Source: VRUE01 sp963817905
GTDB taxonomy: Bacteria; Actinomycetota; Thermoleophilia; Solirubrobacterales; 70-9
NCBI GenBank assembly: GCA_963817905.1
Contig: CAWFPS010000002.1
Span: forward strand, 62,001-126,000
Reading direction: 5' to 3'
Length of the DNA: 64,000 bases
Below, piece by piece: positions 20,905-29,792 of this stretch (position 1 is its first letter; the number at the start of each line of letters is the position of its first letter). Position numbers and translations under genes: made by a program. The notes below the pieces were generated by a model. It was not told the origin of the DNA. It was given only the letters and a program-made list of their open reading frames with translations, and did not search any database.

Positions 20905-21315
20905 TTGGCAGGCGCATGGGTGTTGATTATCGGGATTTTCGTATCAGTCGTGGCGTACTTCGCCAAGACCCTGGTACTTGAGCCAATACTCGAGTACCGC
21001 GCGGTGAAGGGGCGTATTCAGAACCAGCTGAAGTATCACGCAAATATCCTTACGAACTCCGGGCGGCCTGGGGAGCTGGGGCGCGAAGCCAGCACGGCTA
21101 TTCGGCAACTGAGCTGTGACCTTGAAGAGAGGTACTACGCAATCGGACTTCGTGACTTTCTGTCGCGCGTCCGCTTCCTGCCTTCGAGAGCAGCGATCGG
21201 CGAGGCGGGGTCGAGCCTGATCTATCTCTCGAATGCGGCGAACACAACTGGTCGAGAGAGCGACAACGATGAGAAGATGAGAAGCGTCCGGCAGGCACTC
21301 CGCATCTTGGCATAG
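20905..21315 (+). CDS. Small single-helix membrane protein, unknown
   Basis: 136 residues from TTG 20905 with a purine-rich AGGAGGAGG upstream. One N-terminal transmembrane helix (AWVLIIGIFVSVVAYFAKTLVLEPI) is followed by a charged helical cytoplasmic part (LEYRAVKGRIQNQLKYHANIL ... LEERYYAIGLRDFLSRVRFLPS). Base composition is clearly less GC-rich than neighbouring operons, consistent with acquired DNA. Proteins with this one-helix plus helical-body layout are frequent in accessory regions; I cannot assign a function. Confidence 0.6.
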   Translation: MAGAWVLIIGIFVSVVAYFAKTLVLEPILEYRAVKGRIQNQLKYHANILTNSGRPGELGREASTAIRQLSCDLEERYYAIGLRDFLSRVRFLPSRAAIGEAGSSLIYLSNAANTTGRESDNDEKMRSVRQALRILA

Positions 21316-21480
21316 TTTGGGTAGAGCGCACACATCTCCGCTGCTACCGCTTCGCGCGAAATGCGGCAGGACAGCCAACTGTTCGCACATCGTCCCGCCG
21401 ACTCGTAACCCTATTCCGCGTCGCGGCCTCTCTCGCTCTGGTTGCAGTCGCGCTGCTCCACTGGGCGTATCCTTCGGGGC

Positions 21481-21765
21481 ATGAGCGAGAACGCCCGCTT
21501 CACAGCCGAGGAGGCCCGCTCCACCGGTGAGCGCATCGGAATCGACTGGACCTCGTCGAGCTTCGATGTCGAGCAGTTTCGGACGGGGATGGACGTAGAG
21601 CTCGAGCACGGTACGCAGGATCCCGAGACCAACGTCACCGACGACGACATCGTCGTGACCGCCAAGATCGCCCGAGCGCACCTCAACGAGTTCCCGGACT
21701 ATTACTCTCGCCTCTCCGCCATGGAGGCGGAGGCAGAGGCCTACTGGAACTCTCAGAACGAGTAG
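21481..21765 (+). CDS. DUF5661 family protein
   Basis: 94 residues from ATG 21481. The sequence FTAEEARSTGERIGID, FDVEQFRTGMDVELEHGTQD, TNVTDDDIVVTAKIARAHL and NEFPDYYSRLSAMEAEAE fits the DUF5661 pattern closely over its whole length. The family is found across bacteria and phages, with no established role. The acidic, helical nature suggests a small soluble protein. It is monocistronic. A truncated gene overlaps its 3' end on the other strand. Confidence 0.85.
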   Translation: MSENARFTAEEARSTGERIGIDWTSSSFDVEQFRTGMDVELEHGTQDPETNVTDDDIVVTAKIARAHLNEFPDYYSRLSAMEAEAEAYWNSQNE

Positions 21766-22150
21766 CGCTGCGCCTCCCTATCCTCGGCTTTTCCTCCTCC
21801 TCCTCGTATCTGGCCTGGGGCTGGCCGCGAGCTGGAAGGGAAACTGCCACGACCTCCGTGTAGCCCACGTCGGGCTCAAAAGTGGGCTCAATGTGATGGG
21901 CTCCGATAACGAGGATGTCCCCACCTCGGCTGGTGCCGATCAGCATCCTGCCGTCGAAGTGCGGCGGCGAAGCCAGGTAGCGTCGTGGCAAGGGACCGCG
22001 GATCTGCGCCTCGACCGCGTCCTCCCAGGGCGTCCCCGCGCTGCAGCGAAGCGCGTCGAGTGAGGATAGATCGTCTGCCGTGAGGGCCCTGATCGGGACC
22101 TCGTCGGCTTTCACCGAACGTCGGGAATGCCGTCCGGGATCGAGCGCCAT
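21683..22150 (-). pseudogene. Truncated GNAT-like protein
   Basis: The first about 100 residues from ATG 22150 look like the N-terminal half of a GNAT acetyltransferase-like fold (PIRALTADDLSSLDALRC ... GDILVIGAHHIEP ... GYTEVVAVSLPARG). The acetyl-CoA loop and the C-terminal half are missing; the frame runs instead into a charged, low-complexity tail and into the DUF5661 gene on the other strand. No alternative frame restores the missing part, so I read it as truncated, not merely frameshifted. Confidence 0.4.
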
Positions 22151-22162
22151 TTGCCTTGATCC

Positions 22163-23407
22163 ATGCCTCCGGCCACCGACATGTTCCTCCGCAGCATCCA
22201 GCCGCAGGTGCTCGAAGCGCTCACGGACACGCGAGTCGTATTCATCGCCGGCGCAAGGCAGGTGGGGAAGAGCACGCTGGCACAGCAGATTGCGCGAACG
22301 GGCCATCCCGCTGAAGAGCTCAGCCTCGATGTGCGCGCGACGCGCGACGCGGCCCTTGCCGATCCTGAGGGCTTCATCGCGGGCTTGCAGGGCCCAACTT
22401 TCATCGATGAGGTCCAGCGTGCGCCCGACCTTCTGCTCGCCATCAAGCGCGCCGTTGACAGAGACCTCACGCCGGGGCGCTTCCTGCTCACCGGTTCGGC
22501 CAATCCGCTAACCGCGAGCAAGGTCAAGGACGCGCTTACCGGATGCATGGAGACCATCCCACTCTGGCCGCTTGCCCAGAGCGAGATCCACGGGAGCGCC
22601 GGCAACTTCGTCGACGCTCTCTTCGCGGCTGAGCCCCCACGCGTGGCCGGCGCCCCCGTCGGCCGCGAAGCCTTCGTCGAGGTGGTGGCGGCCGGCGGAT
22701 ATCCAGAGGCACGAGCGCGCGGCGGCCGCCGCCGAGCCCGCTGGTTCGCCAGCTATCTGGATACGACGATCGATAGAGACCTGCGCGAGATCAGCGACGC
22801 CCGAAAGCTTCATGAGATTCCACGCTTGCTGCGATTGCTCGCCTCGCAGGCCGCAAGCATCCTCTCCTATCGCGCAGTCGCCGCCAAGCTCGACCTCACG
22901 CACGACACCGTCCGCGAGTACATAGGCCTGCTGCAAACGGTGTTCCTCGTGCGTCTGTTGCCCGCTTGGCGGCCCGGCATCGGAGCGCGTGAGGTACACG
23001 CCCCGAAGGCGTACCTGGTCGACGCCGGGTTGCTGGCCCATCTGCTCGGTGCCGATGAGCGCCGCATCGCAGCCGACGACCAGATCACTGGAAAGGTGCT
23101 CGAGAACTTCGTCGTCACCGAGGTGCTCAAGCACGCCGACTGGGCCGCTACTGACAGTTCCGCCTACCACTATCGCCAGCGAGAGGATGAGGTGGATCTC
23201 TTGCTGGAGAACCGCGTTGGGGAGATTGTTGGGATCGAGGTGAAGGCGGCGGCGTCGATCGACCGTAAGGACCTCAGAGCCATGGAGAAGCTGCGGGATA
23301 GCAGAGGCGCACGGTTCAAGGCCGGGGTTGTCGTATGCACATGCGAGCAGACGATTCCGCTCGGCGATCGGCTTTGGGCTGTGCCTCTGAGTGGGCTCTG
23401 GACATGA
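22163..23407 (+). CDS. AAA_14 / DUF4143 ATPase
   Basis: 414 residues. Walker A is GARQVGKST (30-38), Walker B is FIDEVQ (near 76-81), and sensor LLTGSAN follows (about 110-116). The C-terminal DUF4143 part carries YLDTTIDRDLREIS, HDTVREYIGLLQTVFLV, and a nuclease-like segment YRQREDEVDLLLENRVGEIVGIEVKAA with an E-D...E-x-K arrangement. This matches a widespread family of accessory bacterial ATPases of unknown function, often in islands. A later ATG at 22181 is also possible. It overlaps the next gene by 4 bp (ATGA). Confidence 0.88.
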   Translation: MPPATDMFLRSIQPQVLEALTDTRVVFIAGARQVGKSTLAQQIARTGHPAEELSLDVRATRDAALADPEGFIAGLQGPTFIDEVQRAPDLLLAIKRAVDRDLTPGRFLLTGSANPLTASKVKDALTGCMETIPLWPLAQSEIHGSAGNFVDALFAAEPPRVAGAPVGREAFVEVVAAGGYPEARARGGRRRARWFASYLDTTIDRDLREISDARKLHEIPRLLRLLASQAASILSYRAVAAKLDLTHDTVREYIGLLQTVFLVRLLPAWRPGIGAREVHAPKAYLVDAGLLAHLLGADERRIAADDQITGKVLENFVVTEVLKHADWAATDSSAYHYRQREDEVDLLLENRVGEIVGIEVKAAASIDRKDLRAMEKLRDSRGARFKAGVVVCTCEQTIPLGDRLWAVPLSGLWT

Positions 23408-24342
23408 AGCCCCGGTCTGCCCACCAGCTCGTCCGGGCGGCATTTGAGCTGTATCGGCGCTATCCGCTCCTCTTCCTGGTTCTCGCTGCCGGGGTGATCG
23501 TGCCCTATGAAGCGATCGTCCTCGCGGCCACCGGCGCAGGCCCGTTCGCCCACGGCTCCCTGAGCTTCGGCGCCAGCTCCTTGCTGACGCTCATCGGGCT
23601 GGCCTTGATCGGACCGCTGGTCTCGGCGCTGCACGCTCACGCGGTCAGCGAGGTGGCGGAGGGACGGGAGCCCCGGCTGGCACCCGTGGCCCGCCGGGGA
23701 CTGCGGGTGCTTCCCGTCGTTGCGGCGGCGGAGATCATCGCCTGGCTCGGCATCGCCCTGGGATTCTTGGCATTCATCGTCCCCGGGGTCATTTTGTGGC
23801 TGCGTTGGTACGTGGTTGCCCAGGCCGCTGCGATCGAGCACGACGGTTGGCTGCCCGCGCTGCGTCGAAGTCGTCAACTGACTGCGGGTCACTATCGACA
23901 CCTGGTCGTATTCGCGATCTACGTCGCCTTTGTTACCACCCTGCCGACCGTGCTGGTCGGATTCGCCTTCGGACACGAAACGACCACAGTTGCATCGTTC
24001 TTGGTCGGCGTGACTCTCCGGGTCGTCACCTGGTCCCTCGGCGCTCTCGCGGCCGCGCTCATGTATTTCGATCTTCGTGCCCGCTTGGCTTCTACCGCAG
24101 CGCAGGGCGGCGAAGCTCCGGCAATACACGTTGGAAGCGACCCCCGGCCGATCGGCCACAGCTGGGATCCAAGGAGCTACTCCGACCAGGATCGACCCGG
24201 GGGCTGGTACATCGATCCAGAATCTCCAGATCGAATGCGCTACTGGGGGGCGGGAGATACGCCGGGGTGGAAAGGCACCACTCGCACGCCCCGAAAGGTA
24301 AGACGAGAGTGGCAGAAGGAGTTCCCCGATGTCGATTCGTAG
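23404..24342 (+). CDS. Polytopic membrane protein with DUF2510-like C-terminus
   Basis: 312 residues from ATG 23404. Five to six hydrophobic helices occupy residues 20-220 (PLLFLVLAAGVIVPYEAIVL, SLLTLIGLALIGPLVSAL, IIAWLGIALGFLAFIVPGVIL and others), with the LRRSRQLTAGHYRHL motif seen in glycerophosphoryl-diester-phosphodiesterase-type membrane domains. The C-terminus GGWYIDPESPDRMRYWGAGD resembles the DUF2510 repeat of actinobacterial membrane proteins. It is coupled to the ATPase by an ATGA overlap. The function is unknown. Confidence 0.75.
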   Translation: MKPRSAHQLVRAAFELYRRYPLLFLVLAAGVIVPYEAIVLAATGAGPFAHGSLSFGASSLLTLIGLALIGPLVSALHAHAVSEVAEGREPRLAPVARRGLRVLPVVAAAEIIAWLGIALGFLAFIVPGVILWLRWYVVAQAAAIEHDGWLPALRRSRQLTAGHYRHLVVFAIYVAFVTTLPTVLVGFAFGHETTTVASFLVGVTLRVVTWSLGALAAALMYFDLRARLASTAAQGGEAPAIHVGSDPRPIGHSWDPRSYSDQDRPGGWYIDPESPDRMRYWGAGDTPGWKGTTRTPRKVRREWQKEFPDVDS

Positions 24343-24353
24343 ACGTTCAGTGT

Positions 24354-24701
24354 TCAGCGAATCGCTTCCGGCGCGAACCGGTAGCCGATGCCGAAGTGGG
24401 TGTGGATGTAGCGCCAGTCGGGGGCGGCGGTTTCCAGCTTGCCGCGGACCTTGCGGATTAGGACGTCGACCGAGCGGTCGCGGCGGGGCATCTCGCCGCC
24501 CCACATCAGCTCGTAGATTTCGGGGCGCTGGACGACGCTGTCGACTCGTTTGGCGAGCAGGAAGAAGAGTTCGAACTCGCGCACGGTGAGCCCGGTGCGC
24601 ACTCCCTCGATCAGGACCTGGAGCTCGGCCGGGCGGACCTCGACATTGCCGATCCGCATGTTGCCTTCGGGGGAAGCCGCGGCCGGCTGGCGGGCGAGCA
24701 T
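24354..24701 (-). CDS. Orphan OmpR/PhoB-type winged-helix protein
   Basis: 115 residues from ATG 24701. The whole protein is a Trans_reg_C domain: MRIGNVEVRPAELQVLIEG, LTVREFELFFLLAKRVDSVV, EIYELMWGG, RSVDVLIRKVRGKLE, and YIHTHFGIGYRF. There is no receiver domain, so control by phosphorylation is not possible in the usual way. Members of this fold bind tandem direct repeats. It lies between two clusters that both carry 11-bp repeat arrays, which makes it a candidate regulator of them; this is inference. It is convergent with the DUF2510-like gene (12-bp gap). Confidence 0.85.
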   Translation of the reverse strand: MLARQPAAASPEGNMRIGNVEVRPAELQVLIEGVRTGLTVREFELFFLLAKRVDSVVQRPEIYELMWGGEMPRRDRSVDVLIRKVRGKLETAAPDWRYIHTHFGIGYRFAPEAIR

Positions 24702-24741
24702 GGTCAAGCAGCCTGCCCAAAGGGGGATCTTGGGCGGTGAA

Positions 24742-26811
24742 CTACTTGTGTCGAAGTTGAGAAGATCTGGAGAAGACGAGCGCAACCGAGGCGTGCAGCG
24801 TTCTCCCCCCGGCGCTCGGCGCGTAGCTCACCCTGGCCCGGGCGCGGATCTTCGCCCCGCGGTGGAGTTGGGCACGGAGGGCCGAGCGCAGGCGCATGAC
24901 CAGGCGCACCTTGCTCTTTGCCGATGCCTTGGCTGCGCCGGCAGCGATCTTCCGCGCCCTGTGCCGGCGATGAGCGGCCGCCGTTGCCAACGCCTTGACG
25001 CGGCCCGCGGCCGGTACGGAGACGCTCAGCACGGCGACGCCGCCACGGACCGAGCGCAGCCGGACCGAGATATGGCGGTGAGCGAAGGTCCTGATCGAGC
25101 TCTGCTCGTCCTCTTCGCCGCCGGCGCTTCCCTCCGGCGTCGGTTCCGGCTCGCGGGTGGAGACGAACGCGTCGGGGCGCTGGTTGGCGTCGCCGAAGAA
25201 GAGGTTGCCGGCGAAGGCGCTGAAGGCCATGCGACCGCCATTGGCCGAGAGCGTCACCGGCGGTTGCACGCCAGCGTTGATGTCGCCGCCTTCGTAGGAG
25301 TGGGTGACCCGTTCGATCGTGTGGGCTCCCAGGTCGATCGCGTAGAGCTCCCTGGTGTCTGCGATCGCCCGCTGGGTGCCGACGAGCTGGAGCACGGGCA
25401 GGGTGAACGCGGTGCGGATGGTCGTGATCGCCAGGTGGTCGCCGTCTTCGCTGAAGGCAACGCTTTCGATCGGCGCGGCCAGCGCCGGGTCGGTCGAGAC
25501 GCCGTCGCTGGTCAGGTCGGTCGTCGCCTGCTTGCGGCTGAGGCCCGGGTGCATGTCGGTCAGGTAGAGATCGAGGCCGGCGCCGGTGGAGATGTTGGGA
25601 CGCGGCCCGGCGCCGGTCAGGAAGGCGACCGAGTAGCCGTCGGCGCTCAGCGAGGGGACCTGGGTGGCGATGTTCGCCCGCAGCGACTCCTGGTCGGTGA
25701 GCGGTCCGTAGCAAGGGCCGGTCGAGGTCTGGTTGAAGCTCGTCGTCATCGCCGGGTTGTCTTCTTCGGCTTTCCGGCATTGCGGGTCGTCGGGGTCCGA
25801 CAGCCCGGTGACCCGCCTGGTCTGGCTCGCCGCGCCGAAGGGGGCGCGGCGCCAGAGGAAATAGTCGAAGGAGGGGTCGGTGACCTCGCCATGCAGGAAG
25901 CGGGTCTGGCTTTCGGCATGGCCGCCGGTCCAGGCGACGGTGCTGCCGTCGGCGCTGATCGCGGCGCCCTGCGCCCCGCCGGCCGGTTCGCCGGTCATCT
26001 GCCCGGTTTCGCTGTCGCGGCGTGAGCTGACCAGGGTGGTCGTCTTGGCAGCCAGATCGCGGACGAACAGCTGGCCTGCCGGCGTGTCCGTGGTCGCGCT
26101 CAGGGGAAGGTCGGAAGCGGCGGCGGTGCGGAAGACGACCTTGCGACCGTCGGCGCTGATCGCCACACCGCGCGAGATCTCCGAGCCGAGGTTGCTGCCG
26201 GGGATCGGCGTTTCGGGGGCGGCGTAGTGGGCCGGGTCGTCGCCGCCGTCGCGGGCGGAGACGAGCTGGAAGGGGCAGGTGGCCACGGTTTCCCCCGTGC
26301 ACGTAGCGCCTGGCGGAAGCGCGACGTTCATGTCGCGCACGTAGACGTCGATGTTGTCGTTGGCATCGGCGGAGACCAGTGCCTGGTCGGTGGAGAAGGC
26401 GACGTAGCGGCCGTCGGCGCCGATCGAGGGGTTGGAGGCGCCATGGAAGACGAAGCTGCTGTCGGATTCGTTGAGCCGGTCGCCGTCGGCGACCTTCTGC
26501 AGCGCCCGGGTCTCCAGGTCGAAGCGGAAGATGCCACCGGCCCGGTACTGGCCCGGGGGGTCGGGGTCGTCATCGGCGAAGAAGTTGCGCGCCCGAGTCT
26601 GGATCGCGACGTAGCGCCCGTCGCCGGAGATCGCGGCGAAACCGGTCGTGTCGTCGCCCTGTTCGAGACGGGCGTAATCGGCGGAGACCATGAAGGCTCC
26701 GGGCTCTCCGTCGAAGCCGTTGTCGTAGAAGGCCGGCGCGGCGAAGGGGAGCGCAAGGAGCGCCAGCGCGGCCGCGGCGAAGCAGAGCACGAGGCGGCGG
26801 GCGCGACTCAC
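24742..26811 (-). CDS. Secreted TolB/PD40-type beta-propeller protein
   Basis: 689 residues from GTG 26811, which overlaps the upstream stop by 4 bp. The signal peptide is RARRLVLCFAAAALALLALPFAAPA. At least six PD40-like blades are visible by their repeated core: FAAISGDGRYVAIQTRA, NPSIGADGRYVAFSTD, GVAISADGRKVVFRTA, AAISADGSTVAWTGG, PSLSADGYSVAFLTG and TLSANGGRMAFSAFA. A lysine/arginine-rich beta domain (VAVLSVSVPAAGRVKALATAAA) ends the protein and resembles the C-terminal domain of the PstS-like protein at 8711. It is probably a cell-surface or wall protein. Confidence 0.85.
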   Translation of the reverse strand: MSRARRLVLCFAAAALALLALPFAAPAFYDNGFDGEPGAFMVSADYARLEQGDDTTGFAAISGDGRYVAIQTRARNFFADDDPDPPGQYRAGGIFRFDLETRALQKVADGDRLNESDSSFVFHGASNPSIGADGRYVAFSTDQALVSADANDNIDVYVRDMNVALPPGATCTGETVATCPFQLVSARDGGDDPAHYAAPETPIPGSNLGSEISRGVAISADGRKVVFRTAAASDLPLSATTDTPAGQLFVRDLAAKTTTLVSSRRDSETGQMTGEPAGGAQGAAISADGSTVAWTGGHAESQTRFLHGEVTDPSFDYFLWRRAPFGAASQTRRVTGLSDPDDPQCRKAEEDNPAMTTSFNQTSTGPCYGPLTDQESLRANIATQVPSLSADGYSVAFLTGAGPRPNISTGAGLDLYLTDMHPGLSRKQATTDLTSDGVSTDPALAAPIESVAFSEDGDHLAITTIRTAFTLPVLQLVGTQRAIADTRELYAIDLGAHTIERVTHSYEGGDINAGVQPPVTLSANGGRMAFSAFAGNLFFGDANQRPDAFVSTREPEPTPEGSAGGEEDEQSSIRTFAHRHISVRLRSVRGGVAVLSVSVPAAGRVKALATAAAHRRHRARKIAAGAAKASAKSKVRLVMRLRSALRAQLHRGAKIRARARVSYAPSAGGRTLHASVALVFSRSSQLRHK

Positions 26812-28790
26812 CCGATCCTCACTCTGCGACTGAAGGCGACCCGGTTGCCGGCCCGGTCGCGGGCGGTGACGGCGACCCGGTAGCGGCCGGGCGAGGCGTA
26901 GCGGTGGCGGAGCACGACCGGCCGGGGGCGGCGTTTGCCATGGCCGTGTCGCCTGTGCCGGCGTCGGCTGGAGGACGAGGCCCGGGCGCGGCCGGAGTCG
27001 CCGAAAGAGACCTTGACCGAGCGACCCTTGACGCCGCTGGTGCGGTCGGAGACGACCACGGCGACGCGCCTGCCGTGCCGGCGCAACCGCACCCGCGGGC
27101 GCTTGCGGTCGACCAGCAACACGCCCTTGCGGCTGCCGGTTTCCTGGCCGGAGGAGTCGATCGCGAAGACCTGCAATTTGTGCCGGCCGTCGCCGATCCG
27201 CTTCGTCTTCAGGCGGGCGTTCAGGTGCGTCGTGCGCTTGCCGATCTGCTCGTCGTCGACGCCGACCGAGTAGCGCAGAGTGCCGACCGCGTTGTCGGCC
27301 GGATTCCACTTCACCACCAGCTTCGCCCTGCGCTGCCAGCCGTCGGGGACTTCGACCAGGAAGGTGTCCGGCGGCGCGTCGATCACCGCGGCGGCGATCT
27401 GCGCTTTGGCGCCGCTGCCCTGGCGCCAGGCGACGATCGCGTCGCCGAGCCCGGAGCCACCCAGGGTAAGGGAGCCGATGGTCCCACCGCCGGGTGCCGC
27501 CAGCGACGCCGGTTCGACCACCCCGTCGGCGCGCAGTTCGCGCACCGCGACCGCCCCCGATCCGCCCCGCAGCTCCTTCCAAGCGGCGACGGCGGCGAGG
27601 CTGGCGGCGATGTCGACCCGGGGTTCGCCGCCAATCGAGCTGCCGCCGTCGTCGGCGCGTTCGGTTGGGCCGAGCGCGGCGTTGTCGCCGGCGGCGAGCA
27701 GGGTGGCGGTGCCGGCCGAGAAGCCGCTGAGGAAGCCGCCTTCGGGCTCGACCGCGACGCTCGGGGCGCCGAGGTCACCCTGCGGGCCGCCGTCGATGAG
27801 CCGCGCCCCGGCAAAGGCGCTGGCGCCTTCGGCGTAGGCGTCGGGCATCTCGTTGACGAAGAGCCGCGGCGTGCTCAGCTTGCTCCCCTGGCCGGGCTGC
27901 TGGCGGAAGGCGACCGCGGCCTGGCCGAAGCCGGCGTCGTCGAGGTCGAAGGCGTCGGCTTCGCCGCGCAGCGGCGCCCCTTCCCAGCTCGAGGGGCTGA
28001 CCATCAGCGGGATGCCGAAGCTGGTGCCGAATACGCGCCGCGCCCAGACCCGGTTGACGAATTCGTCGTCGGGCTCGCGCCAGGCGACGACGGCCTGGCC
28101 GAGCGTGTCGATGCCGATCTTCGGCCCGCTCGCGGCGGTCGGCTTCGGCATCGGCGTCGCCGGGTTGCGGTCGACCGGGTTGCCGAGCACCGACCAGAGC
28201 CGGTTGTTGTAGCGGGCGACCCTGACGTCGATGCCGAGGAAGCCCGGCGGGTTGAGTGGGCTGTCGTCGGTTATCGCCAGGTAGGTGAGGTAGGCCTGTC
28301 CACCGGCGTTCATCGCCAGGTCGGGGAAGGTCGCGGTCGCTTCGCCGACGTTGAAGTCGACCGGAACAGGCTCCTGGAAGCCTTTGGCGCCCGGGTCGAG
28401 CGTCGCCGAGAACATCCGGTCGCTGCCGACCCCGAACTCCTGCACCCAGGTGACGAGCAGCCGGCCGCCGTCCCCGGCAGCGATCCGCGGCCAGCTCGAG
28501 TCGAAGTCCTGGCCGGTGTCGACACGTTGCGGCGCTTCCCAGCCGGCGGCGAAGCGGGCAACGAAGACATGGTTGCGGCCACCCTCCTTCTTCAGGTAGA
28601 CGACGCCGCCGGTGCCGTCTTCGGCCATCGCCGCGTCGCCGACGTCGACCACGTCGCCGCTCGGCCCGTCGATCGATTGCACCGGCGAGATCGCCGCCAT
28701 GGCTGTGGGCGTTGCTGTCGCGGAGCCAAACAGCGCGGTGAAAAGGCAGGCAACCGTGAGCCCCAGACTTCCACTGTTCCTTATCCACAC
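26808..28790 (-). CDS. Secreted beta-rich protein with Ig-like C-terminus
   Basis: About 660 residues. I prefer GTG 28790 (VWIRNSGSLGLTVACLFTALFGSATA gives a clean signal peptide) over the GTG 18 bp upstream, which lies within a palindrome. Propeller-like repeats follow (DAAMAEDGTGGVVYLKKEG, RIAAGDGGRLLVTWVQEF, PKIGIDTLGQAVVAWREPD). From about 500 there are two fibronectin/Ig-type modules (LVVKWNPADNAVGTLRYSVGVDD; RYRVAVTARDRAGNRVAFSRRVRI) with a very basic insert. It is divergent from pstS and shares the PHO-like array with it; the next gene follows with a GTGA overlap. Confidence 0.8.
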   Translation of the reverse strand: MWIRNSGSLGLTVACLFTALFGSATATPTAMAAISPVQSIDGPSGDVVDVGDAAMAEDGTGGVVYLKKEGGRNHVFVARFAAGWEAPQRVDTGQDFDSSWPRIAAGDGGRLLVTWVQEFGVGSDRMFSATLDPGAKGFQEPVPVDFNVGEATATFPDLAMNAGGQAYLTYLAITDDSPLNPPGFLGIDVRVARYNNRLWSVLGNPVDRNPATPMPKPTAASGPKIGIDTLGQAVVAWREPDDEFVNRVWARRVFGTSFGIPLMVSPSSWEGAPLRGEADAFDLDDAGFGQAAVAFRQQPGQGSKLSTPRLFVNEMPDAYAEGASAFAGARLIDGGPQGDLGAPSVAVEPEGGFLSGFSAGTATLLAAGDNAALGPTERADDGGSSIGGEPRVDIAASLAAVAAWKELRGGSGAVAVRELRADGVVEPASLAAPGGGTIGSLTLGGSGLGDAIVAWRQGSGAKAQIAAAVIDAPPDTFLVEVPDGWQRRAKLVVKWNPADNAVGTLRYSVGVDDEQIGKRTTHLNARLKTKRIGDGRHKLQVFAIDSSGQETGSRKGVLLVDRKRPRVRLRRHGRRVAVVVSDRTSGVKGRSVKVSFGDSGRARASSSSRRRHRRHGHGKRRPRPVVLRHRYASPGRYRVAVTARDRAGNRVAFSRRVRIG

Positions 28791-28815
28791 AGGGGACGGC
28801 GAAGGCACAGCGGAA
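28768..28815. repeat. Diverged TTCCGGTGCGC-family palindrome
   Basis: CTTCCACTGTTCCTT (28768-28782) pairs with about 28801-28815 with two mismatches. The arms match the 35632-35678 copy best. It overlaps the 5' end of the minus-strand secreted-protein gene. Confidence 0.55.
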
Positions 28816-28840
28816 CTTTGTCGATAACGCCCCGCCTGCT

Positions 28841-28895
28841 TGTGACAAAGGTGTGACCGGCTCGTAACCAGTTCTTATCCAGACAGTTACGCGCC
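28841..28895. promoter_or_regulatory. PHO-box-like 11-bp repeat array between divergent genes
   Basis: Five contiguous 11-bp units start at 28841; the clearest are TGTGACAAAGG, TGTGACCGGCT two units in, and CGTAACCAGTT. The unit resembles the array at 8572. It lies about 85-140 bp upstream of pstS and 50-105 bp from the start of the divergent secreted-protein gene, so one regulator could control both directions. The remaining intergenic bases show a GGAGCGAG ribosome-binding site before pstS. Confidence 0.6.
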
Positions 28896-28979
28896 ATTCA
28901 CTCCGCACCGGCGAGGTGACTCGACACTAGCCGAGTTCGAATCCTGTCCTGAATTCGTCTCTAGGAGCGAGCTATCTCA

Positions 28980-29792
28980 ATGAAGCGCATCCGTCTTCTC
29001 TCAGCCCTCGCCGTGGCCGCGCTGGCCGTGGCGGCCGCCGGCCCGGCAGCTGCAACGGCCAAGCCGACGATCACGATGAGCGGCTCGACCTCGGTCGCCC
29101 CGCTGGCCTCGTTGCTGGCCCGCAAGTACCTCAGCGCCTGTCACCACTGCGTCAACTTCAAGCTGCTTCAGGGCGGCTCGGACATCGGCGTCGCCGACGC
29201 CGCCGCCGGCCGGGTGACGATCGGCAACTCCTCGCGCGACCCGAAGCCGAGCGACCCGGGCGGCCTCGTCTTCACCAAGATCGCCCGCGACGCGGTCTGC
29301 ATCATCACCAACCGCGCCAACCCGGTCCCGAGCATCGACCAGTCCGGGGTACAGGCGGTCTTCGGCGGCGGCGTGCGGACCTGGAGCAGCGTGCCGGGCT
29401 CCTCCCAGCGGGGGACGATCGACGTCTCGGTACGTACTCCCGGCTCCGGTACCCAGGACGCCTTCCAGCGCATCTTCATGGGCTCGACCAAGGTCTTCGG
29501 CGGTGCCGGCCAGAAGACCTCGAACGGCCTGGTCCAGCAGCTGGTCAAGTCCGACCCCGGTGCGGTGGGCTACGTCTCTCTTTACTTCACCAAGGGCGTC
29601 CACGCGATTCCCTACTCGGGCGTCCCCTGCACCCTGCGCAACGCCAAGTCCGGCCAGTACGGCGGCTCGCGAAACTTCTACATGGTTACCCGCGGCGCCC
29701 CCAAAGGCGCGGCGAAGAAGTGGATCAAGTGGATCACCCACAGCAAGCCCGCCGCGAAGATCGTCGGGACCGATTGGGTGCCGCTCCACTAG
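28980..29792 (+). CDS. pstS: Phosphate ABC transporter substrate-binding protein
   Basis: 270 residues with a signal peptide (IRLLSALAVAALAVAAAGPAAA). The PstS fold is clear: ITMSGSTSVAPLASLLARKY for the first phosphate loop, LLQGGSDIGVADAAAGRVTIGNSSRD, VRTPGSGTQDAFQRIF for the second phosphate-binding loop, and AVGYVSLYF near the end. The protein is short but complete. There is no lipobox, so it is either secreted into the wall space or held by other surface proteins. It heads pstSCAB; the stop TAG is immediately followed by the pstC GTG, sharing one base. Confidence 0.93.
   Translation: MKRIRLLSALAVAALAVAAAGPAAATAKPTITMSGSTSVAPLASLLARKYLSACHHCVNFKLLQGGSDIGVADAAAGRVTIGNSSRDPKPSDPGGLVFTKIARDAVCIITNRANPVPSIDQSGVQAVFGGGVRTWSSVPGSSQRGTIDVSVRTPGSGTQDAFQRIFMGSTKVFGGAGQKTSNGLVQQLVKSDPGAVGYVSLYFTKGVHAIPYSGVPCTLRNAKSGQYGGSRNFYMVTRGAPKGAAKKWIKWITHSKPAAKIVGTDWVPLH

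Noticed and set aside
28925..28960. A tRNA-like T-loop (GAGTTCGAATCC) upstream of pstS
   Set aside because: The flanking bases do not form a T stem, and no acceptor, D or anticodon arm can be built around it.
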